From positions 1,169,594,670-1,169,658,669 of the forward strand of contig OY728137.1 in NCBI GenBank assembly GCA_963277665.1: 64,000 nucleotides of DNA, written 5' to 3'. A program made the translations under genes and the position numbers. Shown here piece after piece: positions 36,683 through 48,554 of the stretch. How positions within the stretch are numbered: the stretch's first letter is position 1; every line of letters starts with the position of its first letter. The notes beneath the pieces were generated by a model. It saw only the letters and a list, made by a program, of their open reading frames with translations, was not told the origin of the DNA and searched no databases. The stretch comes from Viscum album. Its lineage: Eukaryota; Streptophyta; Magnoliopsida; Santalales; Viscaceae.

Positions 36683-37680
36683 ATGCTCAGATTTATTGTT
36701 TTAGACGCAGAGTGCAGTGTGTATGAAGAGATGAGACAATGTTTTCCTTTACCAGTGAAAAGGGAATGCTTGCAGTTCATGAGAGAATTTCTTAGGGGTG
36801 GGTTTCATCTGATTACTCACCAGTTGGCTAGCCTTATCCTCGGTGCGGTGGATGATAGGAGTCCTCAATTTCCTATAGTTGTGGATGAGTACCAGGACAT
36901 CTTCCCTAAGGATATTCTGGGATTACCTTCTCATAGAGAGGTTGACTTCTGTATTGAATTATACCCTAGGATGAAACTGATATCCACATCAGAATATCGG
37001 ATGGATCCCATAGAGCTTTGTGAGTTGAGGGTAAAACTAGTGACATGAAGAGGAAGGTCTTCGTATGGCCCAGTGTTTCACCCTGGGTGGCCCTAATATT
37101 TTTTTCCAAGAAGGAATACGGGAGATTGAGGTTATGTGTAGACTACCAGCACCTGAATCAAGTGACCGTGAAGAACAAGTATCTGATGCTGAGAATTGAC
37201 GACCTCTTAGATCATCTAAAGGGAGTGAGGTGGTTCTTGAAGATAGACCTTATTTCTGGATATCATCAGCTTTGTGTACGAGATAAGGATGTATCAAAGA
37301 CAAACTTTAGATGTCAGTATAGCCACTATGAGTACTTGGTTATGCCGTTAAGCATAAAAAATTCCCCAGCAGTGTTCATGGGACTCATGAATATGATCTT
37401 CTAACCTTACCTTGACTAGTTCATCATGGTATTTATTGATGACATCCTGGTGTACTCGGTGTCTGAGGGGGATCATGTGACACACCTGAGGATGGTCCTA
37501 GACACACTCTGAGAGCACCAGATTTATGGGAAGCTCTCGAAGTGTCAGTTCTAGATTCAAGAGGTCCACTTTCAGGGACATGTCATTTCAGAGGCTAGAG
37601 TCGTGGTGGATCTGGAGAAGATATAGGAAGTGCTTTCTTAGGAGCCACCTAGGAGCATTACTGAGGTGTGAAGTTTCTTG
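36683..37680 (+). pseudogene. Decayed reverse transcriptase of element A, catalytic motif intact
   Basis: Two long open pieces, 36683-37048 and 37045-37404, carry most of the domain: DEYQDIFPKDILGLPSHREV, SEYRMDP, then [52 protein letters not shown] and [12 protein letters not shown]. The catalytic block VFIDDILVYS is intact at 37429-37458. Later blocks are KLSKCQF, stop, IQEVHFQGHVIS. Stops include TAG where Gln or Trp is expected, and the frame changes once around 37040. Without these breaks it would be a standard Ty3/gypsy RT. Confidence 0.9.
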
Positions 37681-38230
37681 GGTTTGGATGGATACTACCA
37701 GAGGTTTGTGCCTAACTTTTCTAGGATATTATCACCCATATCGTCTTTGAGGTGGAAGGGACAACCCTTTGTGTGGATGGATAAGTTCCATTAGGGTTTT
37801 TAGGAGTTGAGGCAGAGGTCGATGATTGCCCCTGTCTTGAGACTACCAGAGGATGGCATTGGGTATGTAGTGTTCTGTGATGCATCAGGGAGGGGACTAG
37901 GTTGTGTCCTAATGCAAGGGAAAGCATTGATTGCCTATGGTTTATGCTAGTTGAGGAATTATGAAAAAAATACATGAACCATGATCTTGAGATATAAGTA
38001 GTGGTCTTCATAATGAATATTCGGCGACACTACTCGATGGGTGAGCAGTTTACCGTCTACTTTGAACTCAAAAGTCTCAAGTATATCTTCTCCCAGAAGG
38101 ACATGAACTCGAGACAGAGGAAGTGGATAAAGTTCCTTTAGGATTATAACTTCAAGATTGTCTATACTCATGGGAAGGGGAACGTGGTGGTAGACACACT
38201 CAGTAAGAGATCCAACTTGTAGTTGCTGAG
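37681..38230 (+). pseudogene. Decayed RNase H domain of element A
   Basis: GYYQRFVPNFSRI-type connection text (about 37686-37725) is followed by VVFCDASGRGLGCVLMQ near 37868-37918, with the first catalytic Asp present. KALIAYGLC, stop, LRNYEKN follows, then a frame change leading to text ending at the THSVRD block near 38195. It joins RT to integrase in the normal order. Confidence 0.8.
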
Positions 38231-39540
38231 TGAGGTGTCAGAGCATTTAGCTGTGATGTAGATATCCTTTGTGGATGGTGATGAAATAACTTACCTCCAA
38301 TCGATGGTTGTAACTCCTCCATTCTTACAGTGAGTTAGGGAGGCACAACTTGGGGATGTCGACTATGAGACCCAACATAATTAGTTATCCACAGGTCAAG
38401 CCTCCAATGGATATTCAATAGGTGGGGATCACATTGTCCTTTTCAGAGGGTGAACCGTTGTACCTATGGCGTTGCAAGAGGAGATTCTGAGGGAGTTTCG
38501 TACATCCCCATTGGAAGTAAATCCAGGTGCATCAAAGATGTACCAGAACCTCCAACATCAATTATGATGGCCAATGATAAAGAAGTTAGTGGAAGAGTTT
38601 TTTTCATGGTGCCTCACTTGTCAGCAAGTGAAGGCAGAGCATCAGGTTCCAACAGGATTGACTCATCCACTTGAGGTGCCAGAGTGGAAGTGGGATGAAA
38701 TATCAGGGAACATCATGACAAATTTACCACATACGTCTAGGGGGCACGATACCATCTGGGTGATCATTAAAATACTCACAAAGTCATCCCATTTTCTACC
38801 CATCTAGGAGCTAGGTTCAGTAGAGATCTTAGGACACCTCTATGTTCAGGAGATAATTCAGCTTCACAGGGTACCTTTGATGATCACTTTAGATCGTGAT
38901 GCTCTCTTCACATCCCTACTATGGAGGGGATTATAGGAGGCATTTAGAAATCAGTTGCTCTTGATCATGGTGTTTCATCCCTAGATGGATGGCCAGATGG
39001 AGAGGACTATCTAGGTTTTAAAGGACATGCTTCTTGCTTGCATCTTGGACTTTGGTCACAGTTGGGAGGATCACCTACCTATGGTGCAGTTTTCATAAAA
39101 TAAAAGGTACCACTCCACCATTAGTATGGAACCATTAGAGGCCTTGTATGGGTGACCATGCAGGTCTCTGCTATGCTGGACAGACCCAGGGGAGTCAACA
39201 CTCATGGGTCCAGAGTTGGTACAGGCTATCAGTGAAAAGGTACAGATCATCTAGGAGCAGATACAAACTACATAGAGTAGGCAGAAATCATATACAGATA
39301 GGACATGTAGGTCCTTGGAGTTTGAGTATGGAGACCAAGTGTTTCTTTAGGTCTCACCTCAATGGGGATTGTGGAGATTTAGTTGGGGCGACAAGTTATC
39401 TCTGAGATTAATCGACCCTTTTCAAAATTTGAGTAGAGTTGGCGAGATGGAATACCGCCTAGATCTACACCCATAGATAAATCAGGTGCATAAATTCTTC
39501 CACGTGTCACAACTAAGGAGGTACGTGCATGATACATTGC
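38231..39540 (+). pseudogene. Decayed integrase of element A
   Basis: The zinc-binding end reads KLVEEFFSWCLTCQQVKAEH (38578-38637), keeping the two Cys. PLEVPEWKWDEISGNIMTNL has Asn where the first catalytic Asp is expected. RGHDTIWVIIKILTKSSHFL is well kept; LMITLDRDALFTS retains the second Asp; DGQMERTI (near 38990) retains the catalytic Glu. RYHSTISMEPLEALYG, FEYGDQVFL and MEYRLDLHP, stop, INQVHKFFHVSQL follow to about 39515. Several stops are present. Confidence 0.85.
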
Positions 39541-39745
39541 ATGTAATCGATTAGGTTGAGCTAAAAATTGATGATGAGGTGAAGTTTGCAGAGTTCCCAG
39601 TAGATATAGAGGATCAATAGGACCCGATCCTTTGCATGAGGTTGATTCCTCTGGTGCACATTAGGTGGCATCATGGGAATCTCCAAGAGAGAACTTGGGA
39701 GTGGGAGGCTTAGATTTGTGCTTAGTACCCTCACCTTTTTGTTTA
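39541..39745 (+). pseudogene. Chromodomain-like C-terminus of element A
   Basis: FAEFPVDIED, stop, DPILCMRLIPLVHIRWHHGN and LQERTWEWEA form the end of pol. The pattern (hydrophobic strand, then WHHG and an ERTWE block) matches the chromodomain-like tails of Del/Tekay elements, thought to steer integration to heterochromatin. Confidence 0.65.
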
Positions 39746-39779
39746 GTATCCCTTGTTTTGTCTTTTGGGGATGTAAATC

Positions 39780-39795
39780 CCTAAGGTGGGGATAA
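39780..39795 (+). other. Polypurine tract of element A
   Basis: CCTAAGGTGGGGATAA immediately precedes the 3' LTR start (TTTAATGG, from an original TGTAATG). Confidence 0.6.
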
Positions 39796-40274
39796 TTTAA
39801 TGGCTCAAATTTTTCTTTGAATTATTTTTATAAATTAATCGTGAAAATTCTGAGACCAGGTGTTGAGATGAAATGAGGTTCTAAGTCCTGATGTGCCTAG
39901 AATAAATCTTTGAATAAAGTTCAGTTGTTAATTAAAAATCCTAAGGAATCTAACTTTGAACTTTAATAACTTCTAAACAGGTGCCCGAATAAAAAATCTG
40001 AGGGCACCGTTGCGTTCAGAACAAAGACTTTATCTTAGGTGGGGTCTAACCTTGATCAACGTGGGTCGAGGGTAAAAGTTAATTTTTAGATGTTTTAAAA
40101 GATAATAAAATAAACTTAGGAAAAATTTTATTTTATTTCTTTTAACATTTCACAATGACACTGCGAAACCATGACTAAGAAGCCATTTCCTTTCATAAAT
40201 AAAACAGCATGGCAACGCTAAAACAGAGCGAAACAACAATGCTGAAATTAATTTATTCTTTTACTATCTTAACA

Positions 40275-40284
40275 GGGATATAAG
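40275..40284 (+). promoter_or_regulatory. TATA-like box of the A 3' LTR
   Basis: GGGATATAAGATCAG lies 174 bp before the donor-like site at 40451, matching the TATA-to-donor distance in the B, C and D LTRs. The 5' LTR equivalent near 32868 is mutated. Confidence 0.4.
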
Positions 40285-42240
40285 ATCAGATTCATGATCC
40301 TAGAGAATTCCCTGGAAGCTCAGGAAAAGGAAAATGCGTTGGCAATCCTCTCATTGGAGAACAACAGACACCGTTGAGATGAGGATCGAGGATCGACGAA
40401 TGACGACAGTGTAACTCCATTATCCACCAACAACTGATCCAATACTCAAGGTAGGGGTTTTATTTTCTATGTGATTTCTCTTTCCCTATTCTTTATTTCT
40501 AAATGATGAACGTGGATCAACCCACTAACAGATTGATCTGTGGGTCAATCATCCATGCGATATTTGAGTTATCTTGCGGGGATTAAAATCAGGATTAGAT
40601 CTTTGTGATTATTATTTTTGTTCTTCATGATCTTGCTAACAAAAACAAACTAAATCTGATGTAACTCCCCAATATTCTACGATATTCTTCTCTTTGAATA
40701 ATATAGTAGCATGTGTTGTACGCAACTTCGAGTTCTAACACACACCATGACCAATCAAAGTAGCCGTTATGAATAGTAATACCCACTTTTTGAAATTTTA
40801 TAAATTTTATCTCTCAAAATGGAATTCATTTTTGGATTCAGAATATTGAAATTAGCCTAGGGTGAAATTTTGGTACTTTTCGGATAACTCTCATATTTTG
40901 ATGAATAGTGAAAATTACAACATTTTAATAAAAAACAACTTTTTTAATCAAAATAATTAATAGTGATAAATTATGAATTTGAGTGGTTTTAAATTATATT
41001 TAGAATATATTTTTACCATTTAATCCAATGTTGTTCATTGGACATAATTTCACATTTAAACCGAACATAAACAAGTATCAATCTTTTGATAGTTATATCT
41101 TAAAAACACGCTTTTTTGTTTTGACAGTGGGAATTAATTTTAAATTAATTTCTGCCACTTCTGTGTTTTGAATTTGAAATAATGGATTCCATATTTGGAA
41201 TCAGGATATCCAAATTGTGTAAATAGGTAACTTTTATTTTTAGACATTTTGAATAATTACTTCGGTAAATATTTTATTTACCATGGTTAAAGGGTAAATC
41301 CGGTAAATAAGGGTTAAAAATAATATTATAATAATACTAAATTACCCTAAAATGTGTCCTAACATTATTTGTGGATACATGTCCGACCATGGGCATATTT
41401 GGGTCGATTTTGGGACCCCATGGAGCCACTTGTAGGTGATATGGACACTTTATATTAATTAAGTTAACGTGAATACAAAAATGACATAAGCTTATATCTT
41501 TTAGAAAAACAATTTTTACATAGGGTTATATATGTTATATTTTAGATTATAAATATTAATTAGAAAGATAAAAATATTTCCTACATAATGGTATTTTATT
41601 TATAATTTTTAGACCTTGAAAAAGTAAAAATATATATGACACAATAATGATGCAGTATTTTCCTTATTAATGAAAGAATCAAATAATTGATATTATAAAT
41701 GTTAAAATAAATATAATTTGAAAGTTTTGATGACATAAAAGAATTTTATTTGTTAATATGACATGTTTTTATTTCTTAAATGTATTTTTTTTAATTAATA
41801 AAGTTTTTAAGACTTTAACAAAAATCAATTATTGAGTAGTGTCAAAATTGACATAAATGAGTTTTTAAAAAAAATATTATATTATTAATTTATATTATAG
41901 TCATAAAAATCTAAGGCTCAGACAAGAGACTTATATCATGATAATTGTATCATTAATGGACCACTTGGGGGTCTCTTGGAGGTATATAGTAAGTTTATTA
42001 ACTATATAATATAAAAATACAAAGTGACATGGTAAGTGTCAAACTAATTAACTAAGAGTTAAAACTAAAAGATAAGGTTAATATAATGACCCAAACCTGT
42101 CTAAATTATATTGGTTGAGTGGTTTTAGACCCATAACCACATTAAACTTTAAATAATACACTTTGTATCTATTAAAAACCGAATATGAATTTATTATAAA
42201 ATAATATTTCTAGATTTTCCTAAAGAGCCCCTCCCCCCCC

Positions 42241-42250
42241 TTATAAAAGG
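42241..42250 (+). promoter_or_regulatory. TATA box of the B 5' LTR
   Basis: CCCTTATAAAAGGACACC lies in a C-rich context and is followed by TTCACACCTCTCAAGCC, a typical plant LTR core promoter and start region. The same sequence occurs at 48545-48554 in the 3' LTR and at about 63960 in the partial LTR at the window end. Confidence 0.75.
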
Positions 42251-42790
42251 ACACCACTTCTAACCAATTCTTCACACCTCTCAAGCCTTTTGGCTCATCC
42301 AAACTCTACCCAATTAAGCTAACTACATCCCTATACTCATTTTAGAAGCCTTAACTTAGGCAGAAGGCACTTCAAGAGTCCTTTTTGGTTCAAACCAAAG
42401 GGAGTTACCCAAATTAAAGGTAACGATTTCTCTTAGCTTCTTTTCTTTTATTTTACTTCTCCAACCCCTAAAATCTTCTTATTATTTTATTTTGTAACAA
42501 AACCAGTATAATAAATATACAAGGATATTTTTATTAGAAGTATTATAACTACACTTACACACACATCCATCTAATGTGTGAAGAACATAATGTTTCTGTG
42601 GATGACAACCAAACGCCTCACGAAGCAATGATTGTTCAATTATCTCCTACCACCTCTCATGGTGGACATTATGATGGCACTATAATTAAATATGATATTA
42701 ATGATATTTATTTTATATATAAGCTTCTATAATTCCATTTTATATCATACCATTATTCGTTTCATGTTGTATATATATACGATAATTTCA

Positions 42791-43017
42791 TTTGAGGAAG
42801 TGCGGACTACCGCCCCCTCAAAGTGATATGACTCGTTCATACCATACATGGAACGTATAAAGGATGGTGTTAATGAACTTAAGTAACAAATATAAGATAT
42901 TATATTATACTGGAATAATTATATACCTCTGTATCATTGGGTTTTTATTCCTTTTAAAATGAAAAATGAAATGGAAGTAGCGTTCGTGCGTACGTACGGA
43001 TTACCGTCTCCACGAAC
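42791..43017 (+). other. Cluster of three potential RNA hairpins in the B LTR
   Basis: Hairpin 1 (42791-42822): TTTGAGG pairs with CCCTCAAA around an inner GCGG/CCGC stem. Hairpin 2 (42834-42855): CGTTC pairs with GAACG. Hairpin 3 (42982-43017): GTTCGTG pairs with CACGAAC around a CGTACGTACG palindrome. Hairpins 1 and 3 share the word CGGAYTACCGYC, so the block may be an old duplication. The 3' LTR keeps all three (from 49095). They lie about 550-780 bp after the TATA box, inside the putative intron. Confidence 0.5.
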
Positions 43018-44155
43018 ACGATGAGATTCATTTCCTCATCATATCCATTGAAGAATAATTATTATTTTATGATTAAAAGTAATGTTTAAGGATTTGATAT
43101 CATTCTGGATATGAATAAGATACACCTATCCATAACAAACACAGCTTACGTAACGAAGCATATAAAGGAAAACGAATCAGTTAACACCCGAAACGATGAT
43201 AATACTAAAATATTATTAACAAAGCAATATTAAAAGATCATATATGATATCATATTTATGTATATGATTCTTGTATAATTTAATAACAATGATTTAACTA
43301 TTATACATGATGTTAACCTACCCTCAACCAAGGAAAAGTACAAGGTAAGGGGTTTTCATCTCACTCCTTATTTTCGTGAGATTCATGCCATATTGCCACT
43401 ATTACCTTTTGTGTGGTGTATGTACTACCCATAATTGTATTATTTTTGTAATACACTTTAATTTGTGTGTATTTACATATTCATTGTATTGTACCTATTT
43501 CATGGGTTGTATGTTTCATAAGTTACCAAATTGGTAAGGGTTAATTTCAAAACCTCTTTATTATCCGAGGTTGTTTTTACGTAAGTATCTACTGGGACTT
43601 ATTTATTATCCATATCCATGTATTATGAAAGAGTTTTCAAAGGGATTATTTTAAGGGACTTTTTACTAAAACATCATTTCAAACGTTTTAAATATTTATT
43701 CTTCTAAATATTTCTCATTAATGTCCATGTCTTCAAAATGGTTTTTAAGGATTTATTTATATGGACATGAATGTTTTTAAAATGTTAATTCCTTTCAAAA
43801 GTTTCAAATTGGTATGGGACACTTTGATTCAAAAATGTCTTTAAATGAATTCTTTTCCAAATTGTGTGACATTTAAATGTTTTCATGAAATAGAGATATT
43901 TCTCTCAAATTGTTTTGATTTCATCTATGTCAACATCCGTTGATAAATTTTAAACTTGTTTGAAGTTGATTTATTATGATACAAATCTTTCATATTGTAT
44001 TTAAGGTTTTTTGATATGTTTGACTATGGATGAGTTATCTTTATGCCATTAATGGTTTATGATTAATGTTTTGGCATTTCTTATGCTAGTTTTAATACGA
44101 ATGTTTATGTTATATTTCATCCTATTTTTAAGATGAATGTGTTGGAATAGTATGT

Positions 44156-44418
44156 TCTGGGTTGGGGACTGGTAAAAGTAAGCCCTCTGGGTTGGGGTCC
44201 AGTTACAACAGACCCTCCGGGTTGGTGTCCGGTTATTAGAGGCACTCCAGGTTGGTGTCCAGTTATTAGAGGCACTTCGGGTTGATGTCCGGTTATTAGA
44301 GGCACTCTGGGTTGGTGTCCGGTTATTAGAGGCACTCCGGGTTGGTGTCCGGTTATTAGAGGCACTCCAGGTTGGAGTTCGGTTACAAAGGCTCTCTGGG
44401 TTGGGTTCCGTTTACAGT
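44156..44418 (+). repeat. 30-bp minisatellite in the B 5' LTR
   Basis: About eight units; the core unit is CGGGTTGGTGTCCGGTTATT followed by AGAGGCACTC, exactly 30 bp, with more divergent edge units. The matching array in the 3' LTR is at 50458-50721. Confidence 0.95.
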
Positions 44419-44956
44419 TATACCTTAGGTCTTAGCACGAGGCCTTGACATAGAAATTAAAGTTCGGCATTATGCATTCCATCATTATGAAAGTGGTTAG
44501 TGATATTTCATGTGATTATTCGACTAGTAGAATATCCATGTGAATAAGTAAATGGAATTAATTCATTTTATTTTTTCCATATTATGCAGAAGTTCAAGTT
44601 TAAAAGGATTTTGTTTTAGTTATACATTTCCTTAAATGTTTATGCTTATTTATGAAAGTTTCTGCTGTATTGTTATCCTTACTGAGCATCTGAGCTCACC
44701 CCTTTCTATGTTTTATTTTTCCCAGGATTCCAAGAAGTGTATAGTTATTGATATTCTGGGTTAAGCCAAGGGAATAATGGCATTCATAAGGATTATTTAT
44801 GTTGTTTTGTATGTTATGAAGTGTAATGTAACATTCATGTATGTAATCTATTTTCCAAGACTGCTAAACCGATCGGTCCTTCGGGACTTGATTCCTTGTA
44901 ATCATACCAATGTATTAAAGTAATGCACCGACTCTGGGTAAATGAGGGGCGTTACA

Positions 44957-44970
44957 GTTGGTATCAGAGG
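44957..44970 (+). other. Primer binding site of element B
   Basis: GTTGGTATCAGAGG directly follows the 5' LTR. It contains an unmutated TGGTATCAGAG, complementary to the 3' end of initiator tRNA-Met. Confidence 0.9.
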
Positions 44971-45456
44971 AAGTTTAGAAATAACCTTGGAAACTAGATT
45001 TAGATAAACTCTGATTAGAGCACGTAGACCTAAGATGAACTTTGAGGATTAGTGTAGAAGAACTTCCTAGAATTTTGGTATTGTAGAGATTTTGTGAGTT
45101 TTCCGAGCAATACATCCCTATCTGGATACGAGCAGGTAGAGGCGGCTCTGGCACAGATGTACCTAGGGGTAAAACCCGAAAACACCGCTTTGAGCTAGAC
45201 TCGAACGAGAACTAGTGCACGACAACGGGCCTTGCTGCACTCTTGGTTACGACACTCCCGGGGGATATGCTTAGGATAATTATCATTTTCTTTACGAACC
45301 ATTATGAAGGGTTTATGAGTATATACTTCCTCAAAGATTTTTTTTTATGATTATGGATTATATCCATAAACTATTCAATTTGCGTTAGGTATTTTACAAG
45401 TTTGGAATTATTCATTGCAATTCATAAACTGACTTAGTTTATGCTATTGTATAGAA
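44971..45456 (+). other. Untranslated leader of element B
   Basis: No reading frame. It shares words with the leaders of elements C and D, such as GGCACAGATGTACCTAGGGG, CACTCCCGGGGGATATGC and GAACCATTATGAAGGGTTTA. This ties B to those families as a derivative, and may contain the packaging signal it would need. Confidence 0.6.
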
Positions 45457-45975
45457 ATGGCGCCCATCAGAAGGAATGTGAACTCCAGTAATTTGTATGA
45501 TCCAAAGAGTAAGAAGTATCACATCTTTCATGGTCCTAAGCTAGAATTTAGAAGGGAAATAGTCTCCCACGTATTATCATCATATGAAGAAATAATATCA
45601 TGTGTTGATAAGATAGGTAAAGAATTCTCAGAGTCCTATGGCCTTGAAGGGAATCCATAGAAGGAAAGGATGGTAGAGAGAAGAATAGATAAAGGGAATA
45701 AGGTAAAGAAGGATTTTCCCATATGTGATAACTGTAGAAAGAATCACCTTGGGAAATGCTTGAAGGGAATGAGAGTATGTTATAAGTGTGGAGAAAAAGG
45801 ACACCAAGTATGTGACTACAAGGGTAAGAAAAAGGTTTCAAATGTACAATGCTTCATCTGCAAGGAGTTTGGACACTACGCGAACCAATGCCCCAGTCAT
45901 CAGACTATGCTACAAATGATGCTATTGGATAATAATCAAGTTATGATACTACCACAAATGAAGAGGAATGGCTAG
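45457..45975 (+). pseudogene. gag: Short gag (nucleocapsid) of element B, one in-frame stop
   Basis: Starting at ATG 45457 (MAPIRRN), one frame runs 172 codons to the stop at 45973-45975, broken only by TAG at 45658-45660. The second part (from ATG 45670) has three zinc knuckles. Numbered from that ATG they are C19-X2-C22-X3-H26-X3-C30; C37-X2-C40-X4-H45-X4-Y50, with Tyr for the last Cys; and C61-X2-C64-X4-H69-X4-C74. The surrounding residues are Lys-rich, as in RNA-binding nucleocapsids. A full gypsy gag has several hundred residues; the capsid core is missing, so the N-terminal head appears joined to the nucleocapsid. The TAG may be recent (Gln or Trp codon by transition) or may separate two short proteins. 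It probably bound element RNA; this is inference. Confidence 0.75.
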
Positions 45976-46945
45976 TGTTCTTATGTTGTTATTTTGTAAT
46001 TATTTCATTTAAGTGTTGTATCAATGATGTTCTGGAAATAAATAAGGATTGTACTATAGTACTATTTCCTTGAGGATTTGAGATTTTATAGTACTAAGAA
46101 AAGTGACTCTACAACGAGTTAAACTTTTTGGAAATTACATGGCAAAAAGGATCTTCATTGTGTTTAACTTACTTATAAATTTTGGACTGTGAGTTTGGAT
46201 AGTATTATTTTGGATAAGTCTATAGGTTGGAATGGATTAAGTTTGAAAGGTTATTTTTGGATTTTTATAAAAGGACAACACGCAGACCGTGTGACAACCT
46301 GTCGCGTCGGACAAAGCTGCGGGAATTGAACCCACAACTATAGTGTGATTGGGATTTATCACCTACCAATAGACTACATGAATTCTCTAGATTGTATAAT
46401 GTAGTTTCCTTTTTTAATGGGTCTGATATGTGAATTATAAATTCATTTTATTTGGAACCCTATACGATTAGGATAAATAGAGTATGTTTGAGTTGTCTTA
46501 TGTTTTGTAGTGAAAGATGAGTTTGTGGTAGAAATTTATTAATGGATAAAACTTTAATTATAAAGTAAGTATATATCCTTATGATATTATTCAATCTCAT
46601 AAATAAATTCCTCAACATTAAGAAAAGGAACTTAGAATTTTTTTTTCCTAGATGATACCTTAGATAATCACAAATTTATGGCTTTGGGATTGTTGGAATT
46701 TTCATAGCCATGTTCTCTACCACTCTCCATCAGATATTAATGGTTGTATTTCTCTTCCATATCCACATTTTCCTACATGGAACCCTAGTATGTGTTATTT
46801 TCGGTAACCTTCATACTTACCACTCTTTATTTTCAATAGAGGCCTCATTAATCCATTTTTCGATGTGGGATTTCAACTAAGATATTTTGAAATGTCAACC
46901 CCAAGTTTCCAATACCTAGTATAAATTGCGAGGACACAATTTATT
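45976..46945 (+). other. Non-coding remainder of the B interior
   Basis: No pol motif appears on either strand. It contains the tRNA-like segment at 46318-46395 and is otherwise AT-rich with many stops. It takes the place where about 4 kb of pol would lie in an autonomous element. Confidence 0.6.
46318..46395 (-). other. tRNA-like (box A/box B) segment in the B interior
   Basis: On the minus strand, TGTAGTCTATTGGTAG resembles a D-arm with box A, and GTGGGTTCAATTCCCGC forms a proper 5-bp T-arm containing box B. The anticodon arm does not pair convincingly and the acceptor ends do not match, so it is not a working tRNA. It could be an organellar-type tRNA relic or a SINE head. Confidence 0.35.
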
Positions 46946-46959
46946 GAAGGAGGGGAGAA
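46946..46959 (+). other. Polypurine tract of element B
   Basis: GAAGGAGGGGAGAA lies immediately upstream of the 3' LTR start TGTAACACCCC. Perfect purine run. Confidence 0.9.
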
Positions 46960-48544
46960 TGTAACACCCCAAGCTTCTACGGTATGCTTCTCTTTGAATA
47001 ATACAGTAGCATGTGTTGTACGCAACTTCGAGTTCTAACACAGACCACGACCAATCAAAGTAGCCGTTATGAATAGTAATACCCACTTTTTGAAATTTCA
47101 TAAATTTTATCTCTCAAAATGGACTTCATTTTTGGATTTTTAATATCGAAATTATCCTAGGGTAAAATTTTGGTACTTTTCAGATAACTCTCATATTTTG
47201 ATGAATAGTGAAAATTACAACATTTTAATTAAAAACAACTTTTTTAATCAAAATAATTAATAGTGATAAATTATTAATTTGAGTGGTTTTAAATTATATT
47301 TAGAATATATTTTTACCATTTAATACAATTTTGGTCATTGTACATAAGTTCACATTTAAACCGAACATAAACAAGTATCAATCTTTTGATATTTATTATA
47401 TCTTAAAAACACGCTTTTTGTTTTGACAGTGGGAATTAATTTTAAATTAATTTCTGCCACTTCTGTGTTTTGAATTTGCAAAAATGGATTCCATATTTTT
47501 AATCAGGATTTCCAAATTTTTTAAATAGGTAACTTTTATTTTTAGACATTTTGAATAATTACTTCGGTAAATATTTTATTTACCATGGTTAAAGGGTAAA
47601 TCCGGTAAATAAGGGTTAAAAAACAATATTATAATAATACTAAATTAGCCTAAAATGTTTCCTAACCTTATTGGTGGATACATGTCCGACCGTGGACATC
47701 TTTGGGTCGATTTTGGGACCCCATGGAGCCACTTGTAGGTGATAGGGACCCTTTATATTAATTAAGTTAAAGTGAATACAAAAATGACATAAGCTTATAT
47801 CTTTTAGAAAAATAATTTTTACATAGGGTTATATATGTTATATTTTAGATTATAAATATTAATTAGAAAGATAAAAATATTTCCTACATAATGGTATTTT
47901 ATTTATAATTTTTAGACATTGAGAAAGTAAAAATATATATGACACAATAATGATTCAGTATTTTCCTTATTAATGAATGAATCAAATAATTGATATTATA
48001 AATGTTAAAATAAATATAATTTGAAAGTTTTGATGACATAAATGAATTTTATTGGTTAATATGAAATGTTAGGATTGCTTAAATGAATTTTTTTATAATT
48101 AATAAAGTTTTTAAAACTTCAACAAAAATCAATTATTGAGTAGTGTCAAAATTGACATAAATGAGTTTTTAAAACAAATATTATATTATTAATTTATATT
48201 CTATTCATAAAAATATAAGGTTCGGCCAAGAGACTTATATCATGATATTTGTATCATTAATGGACCACTTGGGGGTCTCTTAGAGGTATATAGTAAGTTT
48301 ATTAACTATATAATATAAAAATACAAAGTGACATGGTAAGTGTCAAACTAATTAACTAAGAGTTAAAACTAAAAGATAAGGTTAATATAATGACCCAAAC
48401 CTGTCTAAATTATATTGGTTGAGTGTTTTTAGACCCATAACAAACTTAAACTTTAAATAATATACTTTGGATCCATTAGAAACCGAATATGAATTTATTA
48501 TAATATAATATTTCTAGATTTTCCTAAAGAGCCCCTCCTCCCCC

Positions 48545-48554
48545 TTATAAAAGG
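48545..48554 (+). promoter_or_regulatory. TATA box of the B 3' LTR
   Basis: TTATAAAAGG is identical to the 5' LTR box. A promoter here would read out into the A 3' LTR and the C LTR downstream. Confidence 0.7.

Larger units (their letters stand above)
40660..44956 (+). repeat. 5' LTR of element B
   Basis: It starts TGTAACTCCCCAATATTC and ends GAGGGGCGTTACA, with TG...CA ends. From the 5' end it contains an AT-rich U3, the TATA box (42241), a CT-rich leader, a donor-like AAAG/GTAACG (GT at 42420-42421), three potential hairpins (42791-43017), a 30-bp minisatellite (44156-44418) and an acceptor-like TTTTATTTTTCCCAG (AG at 44724-44725). No gene is present; the repetitive minus-strand frame at 44117-44365 only translates the minisatellite. 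Confidence 0.95.

Noticed and set aside
44117..44365. Minus-strand frame with repeated PLITGHQPGV
   Set aside because: It is the translation of the 30-bp LTR minisatellite; a 30-bp period stays open by being a multiple of three.
44156..44418. CRISPR-like array of 30-bp repeats
   Set aside because: The units are head-to-tail without spacers and occur in both LTRs of a plant retrotransposon.
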